Made by a program: the position numbers and the translations under genes. Below the pieces are notes generated by a model, which was not told the DNA's origin, ran no database searches, and worked only from the letters and a program-made list of their open reading frames with translations. Below, piece by piece: positions 30,766 through 42,721 of a DNA stretch of 64,000 nucleotides (the first letter of the stretch is position 1; the number at the start of each line of letters is the position of its first letter). The stretch comes from Pyrenophora tritici-repentis (Eukaryota; Ascomycota; Dothideomycetes; Pleosporales; Pleosporaceae): the NCBI RefSeq assembly GCF_003171515.1, contig NC_089390.1, positions 124,001-188,000 on the forward strand, read 5' to 3'.

Positions 30766-33231
30766 CTATGAGGTATAGGTGGTGGCGGTATGAGCCCGGC
30801 GACGTAGAGGTCGCTGGGCAACATCCCGTTCATGCTCTCGTACTAGTCTGCTCTCACGCCTACGGTGGCTGCGTCCGCTCGTCTCAGTCATTTCCTCTGC
30901 CTGTCTCCGTGGGTCTCGAACCAAAGCCATCTTATCGCCCGAGTTGCTTCCCCTGTCGCTGCCGTTGTATTGGCTCTCTCCACGGCCACCGCTAATGACG
31001 AGGTCGGCCATGCCGTTCTCTGCTGGAATCATGCGAAGCGTGCGACCTTCCATATCGCCGTTGAATTGCAAACTGAGTGGTGCGTTTGCATCGACTCGGA
31101 GACGAATCTCATTGTTTGCGTTGGCAACGGCAGTGCGGTTGGACTGGCTGTGCTTCTCGCTCCCAGAAGAGCCGGAATGAGAGGGCATGGAGGGAACCCT
31201 CGAAGCCTTCTTGGCGGCGCTGTGGATGTGGTCGTTGAGTGGATTATGAGTGCCGCGCTGAGCACTGATGTACTCTTCGGCAGCACTCTCAATCCGCTTG
31301 ATCTTGTGTTCACCCACACGTCCTTTGCCTTTGCCTGCATCTGTTCCGCGGCGAGTGCGGGCCGGAGGGGCGGGAGCTTCGGGAACGTATTCTTCCTCGT
31401 CATCTTCCTCGTCATCTGAGCCGCTGTAAAATGCTCCTGGAGCATCATACATGACCTTTGAGTTGCGGTTTGAGCGTTTACGCTGCTGCTCCTCAGCCTC
31501 GTACTGGGCAGCAAAAGCGGCTTCGGCTGCTTTCCTCGCAGCCTTTTCTTCGCGTTGTCGAGCCTTGGCCTCTTTGGCCTCTTTGGCAGCTCGGCGGTCT
31601 GCTCTCTCTCTCTCCTCGCGGTAGGCTTCGTAGTTGTAGGCAGTGTCGTAAACCTGGGCGGACCTGCGTCGCTCACTCTTTTCGCTCCTGTTCACCACCA
31701 CCTGAGCACCACCACGTGCGGGGTACTCGGACTGAACCTGTCGCTGCAGAGAGACTGGTCGGCTGACAGACTTGCGGCGCTCAGCGACTTGTGCACTGCG
31801 CTGTCGGCCGGCATCCTGGACGACAAGAGATTGGCGACGAGAGCGATCTACGTCGACAACCTGGGTAGTGTTGGCATGACGCATGGTGGGCCGCTGGGGT
31901 TTCTCCTTCTTGCTCTTCGACTTGGCCTTGGGAGCAGGAGGCGGTGGCATGATTGCACGTCCGTAACGCTCGTCGGTGGGCTCCGGCTCATAGTACTCGT
32001 CCTCTGAGTAGTCACTCTCGCTGGCACTCTCGCTTTCGTAGGCTCCGGACTCGATCTGCAGCGTTGTGGGGAACCTGGTCTGGGTGGCGCTTGCACTCTG
32101 AGCCTGGTGGCGCCTGGCCGAGTATGGGTCGCGAGGCGGGGCTTGGGTAATGACAGGCTTGGGCCCATTGCGTGCCATGTTGTTGGCATGGCGGACAGGT
32201 CTTTCCTGACCATCGTATCCATATGGTGGCATTGGATAGCCGTTAGCTGCAGGGTAGGGGGCGTGAGGGCCCATGTTGGGCATTCCGTATCCCATGTTTT
32301 GGTAAGCCGAGTGTGAAAGCGGAGGGCCGTGCGGCTCCTGGGGTGGGCTGGGGTATGGGTTACCCATGTAGTACTGGGGGCCTTCACCGCTGTAACTCAT
32401 GGGGCGAGCGGTAGATGATCTGCGAGGGCGAGCGGTAGCGGGCTGGACGACGACCTGTCCCTGCTTGTAGTATTGGGTTTGATGACGAGCCTGGGAGGGC
32501 GAGGGAGGCGACGGGTAGTAGGCGGGATCAGAACGCATGGAGCGTGTGTCCTGCGTGTTGATGGACAGACGGTTGACCTCTTTGGCGGATTGAGACGGCT
32601 GCAACTCAGGCCGGGTCACGGTAGGTCGACGGCGAAGGGGGGGAGCACTGCTCTCCTCGAGTCTGCTGTCGCGGCGGGTGCGGTCCGGGCGGTGCTCTTG
32701 GGTGATGGTGGGCCTACGCTTCTCGGCGGCAGGCTTGGTCGACGTCGAGGCGGAGCGCGACAAACCTCGTGGGCGTGAGGTGCTGCTGGAACCGTTTGGT
32801 CGTGCGTCGGACTGGGTTGGGCGGCGAGTCTTTTGGGGCGGCGGCGGTGCGTCGGGTAGCGGAGGGGGAACAGCTTGAGGCTGAGCAGCGACGTGTTGAG
32901 TCGATTGTTGCGAAGGAGCACTTTGAGTCGAATTAGTGCTGCTCGAAGTGGCGGCGGTGTAGCTGCTGTACCCTGAGTCGGAGCGAAGGTCGCAGTTGGG
33001 GTGCGCCCTCTCCTGAGCGGGCGGCTTTTCTTTATCCAAGTCCGAGGGATGCGAGCGCTTGGTGGAGACGTTAGCGGCATTGGGCGAACTGCGGCCCTGG
33101 AAAGACACGGGACCGTCACTGTCGTCGGAATGGTAGTCCTCGCAGGTGGGCTGCAAATCCTGTGCGCTCGCCATTGTGACGGGCGCAGTGTTTGTTTTGG
33201 GGATGGTGAAAGTGTGCGCTGGTCGAGACAA
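30766..33231 (-). CDS. Large disordered protein with basic coiled coil
   Basis: 821 residues in one exon. About residues 1-480 are low-complexity Ser/Pro/Gln/Arg-rich with Tyr-Pro-rich segments (YYMGNPYPSPPQEPHG, NGYPMPPYGYDG). Residues about 560-620 form a charged helix (REERERADRRAAKEAKEAKA, then RQREEKAARKAAEAAFAAQY), likely a coiled coil. An acidic patch GSDDEEDDEEEYVPEAP follows. The C-terminal about 130 residues look folded (IRLRVDANAPLSLQFNGDME, GRTLRMIPAENG, MADLVISGGRG). A second Met about 20 residues in is an alternative start. Looks like a conserved host gene; function unknown. No introns or breaks are seen. Confidence 0.85.
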   Translation of the reverse strand: MSRPAHTFTIPKTNTAPVTMASAQDLQPTCEDYHSDDSDGPVSFQGRSSPNAANVSTKRSHPSDLDKEKPPAQERAHPNCDLRSDSGYSSYTAATSSSTNSTQSAPSQQSTQHVAAQPQAVPPPLPDAPPPPQKTRRPTQSDARPNGSSSTSRPRGLSRSASTSTKPAAEKRRPTITQEHRPDRTRRDSRLEESSAPPLRRRPTVTRPELQPSQSAKEVNRLSINTQDTRSMRSDPAYYPSPPSPSQARHQTQYYKQGQVVVQPATARPRRSSTARPMSYSGEGPQYYMGNPYPSPPQEPHGPPLSHSAYQNMGYGMPNMGPHAPYPAANGYPMPPYGYDGQERPVRHANNMARNGPKPVITQAPPRDPYSARRHQAQSASATQTRFPTTLQIESGAYESESASESDYSEDEYYEPEPTDERYGRAIMPPPPAPKAKSKSKKEKPQRPTMRHANTTQVVDVDRSRRQSLVVQDAGRQRSAQVAERRKSVSRPVSLQRQVQSEYPARGGAQVVVNRSEKSERRRSAQVYDTAYNYEAYREERERADRRAAKEAKEAKARQREEKAARKAAEAAFAAQYEAEEQQRKRSNRNSKVMYDAPGAFYSGSDDEEDDEEEYVPEAPAPPARTRRGTDAGKGKGRVGEHKIKRIESAAEEYISAQRGTHNPLNDHIHSAAKKASRVPSMPSHSGSSGSEKHSQSNRTAVANANNEIRLRVDANAPLSLQFNGDMEGRTLRMIPAENGMADLVISGGRGESQYNGSDRGSNSGDKMALVRDPRRQAEEMTETSGRSHRRRESRLVREHERDVAQRPLRRRAHTATTYTS

Positions 33232-36200
33232 GAGAAAATGGCAGAAATATCTAGCGGCTGTTGATAATAAAGCGTTACGGGGCGATCCTTGACAGTCAGG
33301 CGAGACGTCGCGAGCGCATTATTAGCACGGGCGTTGGGAGGGAGGCTGCTACCGTCTCATGTCCGAGGGATGAGTTTAGCAGACAGAGTCAAGTCAAGAC
33401 GTCAAAGACGGGGAGTGAGGGTGAGGGCTTGGGACTAAGGGGGAATGGGAGTGGGTGTGGAGGTGGAGGAGGAAAAGAGCAGCAGCAACAACAGCGCAGC
33501 CTGAGACGGAGAGGATATGCGAGGTATGACGGGCAGAAAACAGTTCAGGGTGGCAGCTGGCAGTGGCAGTGGCAGGCATGCAGGCGCAGGCGCATTTCGG
33601 GCGTCGACACCAAACTTTTTTTCCCCCGCCCGCCCGTAAAAAATCAAAACGGGCTGGTACTATACGCTGGTTGCGAGCGGTTGACACAGCCCTGGCTGCT
33701 GCATGCAATGCGTCTAATCGTTGGGCGCGCACAACAGCCGTCGCTGCCCAGTCAACCTCTAGGCCGGCGTCGACAAGGCGTCGCGCATTCTTGTAACGCA
33801 GTAGCCGGGACACACAAAGCCATGAGGGATGCATGGCTGCAGTGACGACAACGATGCATTCCAGTCGTCTTTGTCGTCTTGTTTGGACTGGTGAAGAAGT
33901 GTGAGGCGGCGGGCAATCTGCGACGGTTTCGCAGTTGCATGCCTCCACTATGCCTCCCCCTGCACCCTGTCCACCACCCTGTCCGAGTGCCCGTCTAGTC
34001 TACTCTTCCAACATCGCCCATCATCGCCCACCCTGATGCTGATCATAGTCGTCCTCGTCGTAAGAGATTAAGAATAGCCAGCTACCAGGCCAGCCTCTAT
34101 TGGCTGCCTCAAATGCGCAACATCCACCAGTTTGAGTGGTCATGAAGCTCTCCCGGTCGGCTCAGCTGAAACCGGGAACGCCCGGCTTGATATCTCTTTG
34201 TTCACCTGTCGAATTTACTCATAGTACAAGACTACACACCGCCTCGACTTGCTTGGCGTTATTTATCGTGTATTACACTCGCGGCCCTCGACATCTGCTT
34301 CCGCACGGTGAACGGTTGCAGGGCAGTTTCTCCCTAGTCTGCTCGTATTCCCACGGCTGCAGTTCACGTCATTGAGCCGCTCACCAGAATTTTCTTCTCA
34401 CCACCTAAGCCCCTTCCTTTCTGGCGTGGCCACGTCAATCGCGCCTGCCATGCAGGAACAACACAGCATTCTCAACATGGTCGTGGCCGCAACCGTCCTC
34501 ATTAATGCCTCCTGGACGCGACGCACAATATCTGTCCTTTTGCCACCGCCATCTCTTTTCCCGAGCCCTCGAGCCTGACTGGCGAGCCCCAAAACACGAC
34601 GACGCAATTCTCAAATCACGCCTGTCCACACATGCCCTGTCCCCAAGCTAACCCTCCGCACCCAGCAGCAGCAGCAGGACAGCGTATCGGTGTAACAAGC
34701 CCATCGAATCGCCTCGGACGCAGCTTCCATCACGCGGCCCGGCAAGCGTTGCTTACCAAGTCTAGCCTACACGACCCCACTCCACCAAGCTTCCGGTGAG
34801 CAGAAGCAGACGCACCACATCGAGCTGCCCATTGACCTTTTCCCGTCTGGCCAAATTATGATGAGCATCGAGATTGATGACTGCGACTGGGAACTGGATC
34901 CGCGCATTTACGGCACTTTGCTTTTGTTGCCTCGTACTTGGCCCGTTATCGTGACCGACCTATGCTGTCATCACACACGGAAATCGCGACACAGAGGAAA
35001 ACACCGCATCTCGGTCTTTCCTCGTCTCCCCACCTTGCTGCAAACATAGTCGCCCAAGATACACCACGCCGGACTGCGACTTGGTGCATCTGCTGTATCT
35101 CTGCAATTCGCTCGTCCTCGTTATCAAGACGAGTAGCGCAGCGGCCTGACGTGCTCTTGGGCGAGTCCCCATCCAATGCTCCCACACCACCACACATGAC
35201 GTTGAATCCGTGTTACCGTGGCTGCAATTCGAATCCTGAACCTCAACTCTGAACCCGCAGTTGCGCCATGGGCTAGCCATTGATCCCATGCCCCACCCCG
35301 CTCTGGCTCACCTGCGCCTGCAGCAACCTGCGCGACATCAGCTAGTGCCAACCACCAAGTCTGTTGCACATGTTGGCCGCCATCTTTTCTACGTGACATG
35401 CCTCGATTCTGCACAAGAGTAGCCAACGATTTCTGAACTGAGCCCTCACTTTCCCCATGACCCTCGTCCACCGACGTCTGATTAGACTCTTTGTGCGACC
35501 GCCAAAACCTCCACCCTGAGCCTTTTCGGCACATGGAGACGCCCTGCAGATATCACCATGTTTGGCTGAAGCCTGTCTCAGATCACACATGCGATATCGG
35601 CAGCCATTGTGCAACTGCAACCTCGTCATCTGTTTGCAAATGAGCCTCAAGACGCCCGACGGGCAGCGACACGTCAAACCATAACCTTTGCTACGACAGT
35701 AGAAGCCGCAGCTGAAGTATCAATTGACGAGTGTGTAGGCTAACGTCGCAAGTCCGTCCGTTTCAGACTCATCCGCCGTCCACGAGGCTGCAACTACCCT
35801 ACCGTTGTCTGCCACTACCCAGCTCCTTCCGGGATACTCCGGGCGGAATTCCGTCACCAAGCCATCTTGTCAGTCTTGGCACTTGCATCTTTCCCATTGT
35901 CAAAGTCATGCACACAATCCATATTCCTTCTAATTTTTACTTTCGCATGCTTCCGCTGGAGAGGTGGTCTTTGCCCGTTGGCCTAGCGCTGCCTAGGTGG
36001 AGGAACGCGTGGGACGGTCGTTAAGCGACACCCACAGCAAATCCATCTCGCTCGCACCCGAGCGAAAATACCTTCGACTCTCTAGCGCATAGCGCCAATA
36101 TACCGATACACTATCCAGCTTCAGTGGCGCCGCGCATTTCCTCTCTAAATCCCTTGCAATACCCTACGCTATACATACGACTTGTGACTCACCAACCAGC

Positions 36201-37881
36201 AAGTCACGTCGACGGAATCCTTCGCTGCCCAAAAGCGCCCCGATTGGGTTCCGAACGCATGGTTTTGCGGCTCATGGCTGCCCTACGAACCCACATCTAG
36301 CACTGTCGCTGTGGTCAATCGGCTCGGTATGCCCAAACGACCCACCCGGCGGCTATAATGGGCGAAAAATTATGCCCTGCGACGTCAACTACAGGTACCA
36401 CGCGACGACGTGAAGAGCAGAGTGACATCGATGACTGAAAACACTGCGAATCACGCTCCAAGTCGGCATCTGAACAATAGCCCGAAACATCAGCTCAGCC
36501 TCACCCTTCGTCTTGTTCTCTCGGCACGACACATGGCAGCCAACTTGTCGTCATATTTTTCCGGTACTCTAGTTCCTGGTATCGAGCTAGGCTGAGGTAA
36601 ACTTGATGCGGCCATACCAATACCATGCAGAGGCCCAAGTGGCGTCCGCGTCCTTCACGCCTGCGTGTGCATGGGCTTTCCGGCGCGCGGACGACAGGCT
36701 TCCCCCCGGCGCTGCAGTCTTTCTTTCGGCTGGCGACTTTGAGGAGTCATATCCTGTACGCTTGTCTGCTATCGTGTAGCGTCGTGAGTGGGGCCGTGCT
36801 GCCATCTTGTCTCACATTGGTCACGATGGTCTTTTTTACGCTGCGTCCGCCCATCTCAGCTGCTCACTTGCGGCTCTTTAGTCCGGGATTCTAGTGGCTG
36901 GGTCCCAAGGATTCGAGAAGGTATGGTAGGTCGGGCTCGGGCCCGGGAGCTAATCAGATTATGACGTAAAGGTGTATTCCAAGTTTACAAGCAGCTTTCT
37001 TCATTCATGCCAAGGCTGGGGTCTAGTACGAGGTCTGTCGCCGTTTCATCTCCCTGAGCTCGTTTACTCCAGTAGTTGTCGGTTCCTGCTCTTGGGGAAG
37101 ATGGGGCTAAACAAGTACAGTGTGACTCATGGCTGTTCTGCTAGGGATGCCTGTAACACATATACAATGCGCTGGACGAAGTGGTCATTTGCCCTCTTCC
37201 CTTCAACAACTTAATGGATGAAGCGCCATGGTAAGAGGAATTAGGCAGTATGCAAAGCCCAAGTCTAGTCAGCCCGCGTAGGATTAGAAGCGTCGTGATC
37301 TGATGCATGCATCCAAACTAGCCGAAGCATTCCCGTTATCTCGGGATCTGACACACACTGCTTCTCTTGTTCGAACTACTGGTTAAATGTTCTCTCGCAC
37401 TCCTTGATTGATTCATTTAGATTACCAGCATCTCCTTCCAAGTCTTGATGGAACTCGATCGCCGTATTTCATCTGCTCCTACCTCACACTACTAGTAGCT
37501 GATGCTTCAGTTACGAAATCGCATCGAGAGTACTAGAAAGGCCAAGACTACGATTGATTCCTTTAGATCTTACTTCTGATAATCACATGTAGCTTACAAC
37601 ACACAACACTCGCGGCCTTATCTATTACGGAAGCGGTTCAAAGCGTCGTGTCTGCTTTTAAGACCCAACTGATACCGTTTGGAAACATACAAGGTGTTGT
37701 AGGCTGCAAATTCTAGTTTTCCTGTTGGTCTTGCTGGATTAAAAATAAACTGGAGTACAACAAAGGGTGAGAGTATAGTCCATGGGGTGTGCCAATGGGA
37801 GATTAGAAGTCGCGGATCAGTATACGACATGCCAGGAAACAGCTCGCATGGAATGAACGAGTTCACCGGTGCTCCGCCGCT
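33232..37881. other. 4.6-kb stretch without a recognised gene
   Basis: Only short overlapping frames on both strands. The first few hundred bases are probably the promoter and 5' leader of the 33231 gene (G/A-rich, TIR-free). The remainder is C-rich on the plus strand with no clear splice pattern, tRNA fold or transposon end. An undetected non-coding transcript or multi-exon gene with short exons cannot be excluded. Confidence 0.4.
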
Positions 37882-38742
37882 TTACGCATCATCTTGAGCA
37901 ATCAGCGACAAGAACCATGGCCGCCACACAGTCTCCGCCCAGTCCATAAGCCATTGTAGCACTGCAACAACCTTGAGGGTATCAAAACAGTTCCGTGTAC
38001 TTCCAATCATGATCATCTCCCTGAAGGTCAACCCTTCTTTGTTCTTGGTGACTATCAGCAGGTGCCACTCATGGCCTTGTGAGATGAGCACTGGTATCGC
38101 TGGCCAGTCCTTATCTGGGCCTTTCTTACAAAGTAACTCGCATCCATGCAGCCAAGCATCCATCCAGATCCCAACCTGTGCTTTGCCGTCTGTCCACGAC
38201 TTCATAGGGCCCTTGGTCTCGATGTTGATGGTGATAGGCATTTTCTGTGCTACGGTCGTGATGTGATCCCAGGACTTTACGGTTTCTTCAGTCAGCGGTT
38301 GGAGGGACTGGTAGGCGGTTTTTATTGTAGAGTCGGGCTGGAGGCGGATGGCGTAGTCGATTATACGACTGGGTAATTTCTTATTACTAATGAGAGTTGG
38401 AGGGTTCGATATGGACGGATTGCCTGAATGATGTTAGTCAGCCTTGACAGCTGGAAGTTAGGGTAAGAGAATGAGCACAAGCTTACACTGATTGCAAGGA
38501 GAGCGTTTTCGAATAACGACTTGTCCTAAGTGCTACCTGAAGCAATGGATGATGAACAGATGCGTTCCAAGCAGTGATCGGAATGGTCTGGTCTGGTCTG
38601 GTCTGAGGGTACAGACCAGACCAGACCAGGTGCTTACATAAGGACCGGTCCGACCAGACCGGTCCGACCAACAAGACCGCCAAGAATGAGGCTGAAGCAA
38701 AGAAGGAAGCCGAGGAAATGTGTTTTACTACTGACTGTCAAT

Positions 38743-41210
38743 CTAGTCGTCTTCGTTCTCACTATCCTCGATATCGCTGTTCCCCTCAGCTTGGGGCTTT
38801 CCATACCAGGCCCGGAGACACTCGCACGCTTCTATAATATCTGCCTTCAGCCTACCACGGCGATCGACGATAGTAAGCTTCGCGCTACTAAAAAGACGTT
38901 CGCATTCATCCGACATAGGCGAGATCGCAAACATGTCTAGAGCGAAGCGAGCGAGATCTCGTTGGGAGTCGTAGCGAGATAGCCAGTACGCAATAGCCTC
39001 ATTGCAACCTGCCTCTTCGTTATGAAGCCGGTCAGTAGAGATGTATTGTTCATACAAATCAGTTGTAGAAACTGGAGCGTCTATTCGAATGCGCTTATGT
39101 TCCCGCTGGCGATCAAATGCTGGGTCAGGATCTCTCTCCTTCCTGGCTGGTGGTGGCAGCATCTCGACAGGGTACCTTCCCTTATACTCTGTCTCCCAGA
39201 GATGCTTCACCGCTAATTGTGCGTTTTCAAACCACCTCTTCTTCTCTTCGTCGCCATGAAGAACCCACTCTTGCCTGAACCATCCCCACTTGCGATATGG
39301 ATCAAGGATTTGAGCCGCATAATATGCCGGTGGAAGGTCAGTATCTTCAGGGAATCGATTTTGCCAATTCAGCTGCTGATTGTTATAGTACTCAACGCAC
39401 TTTAACCAAGCAGCATCAGCGCAGCCTTGAAGGTACTTCCATGTAAAGTTGTTATCGTCCTCAGTGTGGATGTCGTGGTAGTGATCCTTCGTCTCGCTTA
39501 TCTCCCGGAGAAGGCAGTCCAAAGTTGAAAACCAGTCCGCAAGTGACGTCTTCTTACCTTCAGAAAGCAAAGTTGCAGCATAGAAGTCTTTGAGAGCGAG
39601 TTCAATCTTTTCAAGCTCAAACCAGTGCTGTCCATCAAGCTTAAAGTTCGCGATCCCTACGGAGCCCTTTCCAGGTACATGACGAGCCGAGAAGAGCTCT
39701 AAACGTTCTCGAACATTTAATGCACGTGTAATCGAATAAAACCATGAGTTCCAGCGGGTCGAGTTGTTCTGGATAAGCTCAAGCCCGTCGAATTGCGAAA
39801 GATCTCCGCCGATAATAATTGTAGCAAACTCCTCACGCCGTTGTGGAGTAAGCCTGATGTATCGCACCAGGTTGTGAAGACGACCCAAACATCCGAACTT
39901 CTTCCAGAGCTCTTCCACCTTCGTATAGTCGCCACGTTGATGATGCTTCTCCAGCTTCGCAAGATACTTCTCACAGTTTCGCCCCATAAGGAACGCCTGG
40001 CAACAGAGGTTGATGACATGGCCCAAGCAACGCAGCCGGCGATGACGACGTTGTTTTGACTTCATCCATGGGCAGAGATCCTTGAGTATAAACTCAACAG
40101 CGGTATCATTTGCCGAGGCATTATCCAGCATAAAGTATCCAATCTGATCTCCGCTAATGTCGTATTCTTCCAGCAATTCAAGGACCACCGATCCAAGATT
40201 CTCTCCAGTATGTTCGCCGTATATACGTCGCATACCTAAAGCGGTAACACGTCGCATGCCGGTAGTATCAATCCACATAGCGACGACGCCTAGGATAGCG
40301 TAAGGGTTTGGTGAAGTCCAGCACAGTCCGCAACAATCAATTAAGTGGGTCCTAGAAGGTTCAGATTGGATTGATTGATTACCGCTTTAAGCCTAGTAGT
40401 TACCTATAGGAGTTTAAGCCCTACCTAGATAGGTAAGTGGGTCTAGGAGAGTGACCGGATTGAATTGATTGTTGCGGAGTCTAAAGTCCAGAGATCAAAG
40501 GAGATAGAGATCCTACTCCGTGAATGGTGTAGGTCCTCCCTAAGCTGTTGCTTCTTCGATATGAATGCATTCATTACCCAGCTTCGGATAGTCTTCGCAG
40601 CCTTCGGGAGGTGGTTGAGTAGTGCCGGATTTAAAAAGAGGAGTAGTTCACGAAAGTACTGGTTCTCTAATTGAAAGAAGGCGATATGGCAGTACACAAT
40701 CCAACGAATTAGAAGCTCTTTAAACTTCTCTACTGACTCCTTCCAGAAAAAGATGCTGGAAGCAGCCCCATCCTTTTGCTGGTCGATTATAGACTTCCGT
40801 ACAGAACCCTTTCGCTTGATGCCACTCTGGGGATCAATCTGGTGCTTCTGTTCCAGGTGATTCCGGATCCTAGAAGTGCCATTGATGACAAACAACTCTT
40901 GCTTGCTCTTCCCAACCCTGCACTCATGGCAGTAATACACCTCTTTCTTATCGCTATCTCGAATGTATTGGAGTCCGTACTTCCAGATGTGTGATGTACC
41001 TTGACGGAAATCCTTCCTTGCAATTATTGCACGTTTCACGTACGTGATACCGCCCTGCACGAACTCATCTGGAGATTCGTGATATTGAATAGGAGTGGGT
41101 GATAGTATAGGGGTGGGTGATGACGTGGGGATAGGAGATGGAGTAAGAGACGTTAAATCTAGTCTTATAATATTCGATGGGGACGGTGAGGTTGGTGTTG
41201 AAGGCTCCAT
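38743..41210 (-). pseudogene. hAT-2 transposase, interrupted by MITE B4
   Basis: The N-terminal part (41210 to the MITE) has a Pro/Ser/Thr-rich leader and a BED-type finger (YYCHECRVGKS, then IRNHLEQKH). It ends at ISFDLWT, where MITE B4 is inserted. The frame resumes at PNPYAILGVVAMWIDTTG and continues through the RNase-H-like region (IGYFMLDNASANDTAVEF, CLGHVINLCCQAF) to the hAT dimerisation domain (RFALDMFAISPMSDECERLF). The stop is at 38743. The MITE plus one duplication accounts exactly for the break; no other defect is seen. Confidence 0.9.
40322..40483 (+). mobile_element. MITE family B, copy B4 in hAT-2 transposase
   Basis: 162 bp, same orientation as B1 and B3, exact duplication AAGTCCAG (40314-40321, 40484-40491). 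Confidence 0.92.
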
Positions 41211-41682
41211 AACAATAGTATATAAGTAGGTTGTTAAGGACTTGATTGTTCTATGTAAGTAGAAGACTTACCTTGATCTTAATGACTCATATTGTGCTAA
41301 ATTTTCTGGCTAGATTAGTCTAAGATCTAGTCACGTGGACCTATTTATAGCCGGACCGGTCCGATCATCTAGACCGGTCCGACCACGGTCTCAAAAAATC
41401 GCCAGACCAGACCAAGTCTTGGCGGTCTAGACCAGACCAAGACCAAGTCAGACCAGACCATTCCGATCACTGGTTCCAAGCGCTCTCGATTCCCCCTGTA
41501 TCATCATTCAACAACCGTGCATCGCAGACGATTCTGGTAATATCGTCAATTGAAGACGTTGCTCCATACCTAGCACGTCCAGCATCCTTGGCGCTTGGGT
41601 ACTGTAGCCTCATCTGGTCCAGCTTGGGAAGATGGGCAATTGATGCCTTGAAAGCGTCTGTGCTATCGCTGTCGTAATCCAG

Positions 41683-41698
41683 TATCCCCATATCCCCA
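41683..41698. repeat. 8-bp tandem duplication, probable hAT excision footprint
   Basis: TATCCCCA occurs twice in direct succession (plus strand) inside the PDDEXK-like gene and shifts its frame. Discounting one copy joins MLADGVGI to LDYDSDSTD in frame. Eight bases is the duplication length made by every hAT-type insertion in this window, so a departed element is the simplest explanation. Confidence 0.7.
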
Positions 41699-42585
41699 CT
41701 CCGTCGGCCAACATTTGGGCTGCTGTGTGCATATGAGTGACGCTCTCAGGCGCTTGGCCGACTCTTTCCATGTTGTAGAAATCGACAAAAATTACAGGTC
41801 GGTCGGAATCCTCAAGGATCCGGATTTGTCTAACAGGGCTGTACTTTCCGCTGTTGTGCGATTGAAATGAAGAGGTAGAGTCGTTTTCTATGGAAGACGT
41901 AGTTGGTGGGAAGTGTGGACTGTCTTCGAGGATGTTGCGAGCGCGCTTCTGGGGAGGAAATTCATCGCCGGCATTAACATCCTCATTAAATGGGGTTCCC
42001 AAGTCTATGTCTGTAGAGTGCAGTCGCTTCTTCTTCGGAGTACTGATACTTATGTTAGCTGTAGATATTACGCTGGGAAATGAGTAGATGGGTACCCTGT
42101 GGACGAACATGCAGACACGCTGTCAAGCCATAAGGAAATTTTAGTCTTGAGCGATGGTGCTGTAGAGGACATTGTTGTGCTGATGTGTAGAGTTCAGGAT
42201 TTCAGCGTGGCACTAAAGCTGTAAAGTAGTGTTTGATGTCAATGCCCAAGTGTTACATTACGCGTGTGGTTATGGTTCATTTATATTCAGCAGTTGCGAT
42301 GCGCTTACTGTTTAGCGTTACTTCTACAGTACTACGTCATTTCCAGCCATACTATCACAACCATGCACCAAGAAGTGAATTAAGCATGTAAGGAGGGCTA
42401 CTTGAGTTCCCTTAAGTGTCTACTAGGATCACATGCTCCGTACGTGTATAGCTTAGATATTGATTCATACTAATAGTTCTTTATGATTGCGACCTTGCTG
42501 CGTTGATGTAGTCATCTGAGAACTTTTGGATGTGGTAGTTTTAAGAGGTACCTTAGGTTGACTATACCATGGTATCAGTATCTAG

Positions 42586-42713
42586 CAGACTCCGCAACAA
42601 TCAATCGGATCGGCATGATTGATTCCTATCTAGGTTAAAGGCTGCCTAATAAAGTAACTCTTTAACCTATATAGGAATCAATCATGTCGATCGATTGATT
42701 GTTGCGGAGTCTG
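42586..42713. mobile_element. MITE family A, copy A4
   Basis: 128 bp, termini CAGACTCCGCAACAATCAAT, exact duplication GTATCTAG (42578-42585, 42714-42721). Intergenic, about 400 bp upstream of the PDDEXK-like gene start. Confidence 0.92.
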
Positions 42714-42721
42714 GTATCTAG

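Larger units (their letters stand above)
38572..41472 (-). mobile_element. hAT-2 DNA transposon in the PDDEXK-like gene
   Basis: 2,901 bp with terminal repeats CAGTGATCGGAATGGTCTGG at both ends and the exact 8-bp duplication GTTCCAAG (38564-38571, 41473-41480). Subterminal GGTCTGGTCTGGTCTG and GGACCGGTCCGACC motifs recur on both sides. It contains a transposase gene cut by MITE B4. Its termini are unlike those of hAT-1 and the MITEs. Confidence 0.93.
37882..42172 (-). pseudogene. PD-(D/E)XK nuclease-like gene split by hAT-2
   Basis: The product resembles the fungal PDDEXK-like family. The start at 42172 gives KISLWLDSV; intron 1 is 42095-42043 (53 bp). Then come SPVRQIRILED and AAQMLADGVGI, a frameshift at 41683-41698, and LDYDSDSTD...GGIESAWN. 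There hAT-2 (38572-41472) is inserted with GTTCCAAG duplicated. Beyond it are ASVHHPLLQVALR, an intron of about 62 bp (about 38485-38424), and a long exon with ITINIETKG and AQVGIWMDAWLHG, then ISQGHEWHLLIV, typical of the C-terminal nuclease-like core, stop at 37882. Apart from the 8-bp duplication and hAT-2 the frame is open. Biochemical role of the family is not established to my knowledge; the fold implies nucleic-acid cleavage or a relic of it. Confidence 0.8.

Noticed and set aside
33394..33948. 184-residue minus-strand frame upstream of the 33231 gene
   Set aside because: Biased composition, overlapping plus-strand frame of similar length, no splice or domain support.
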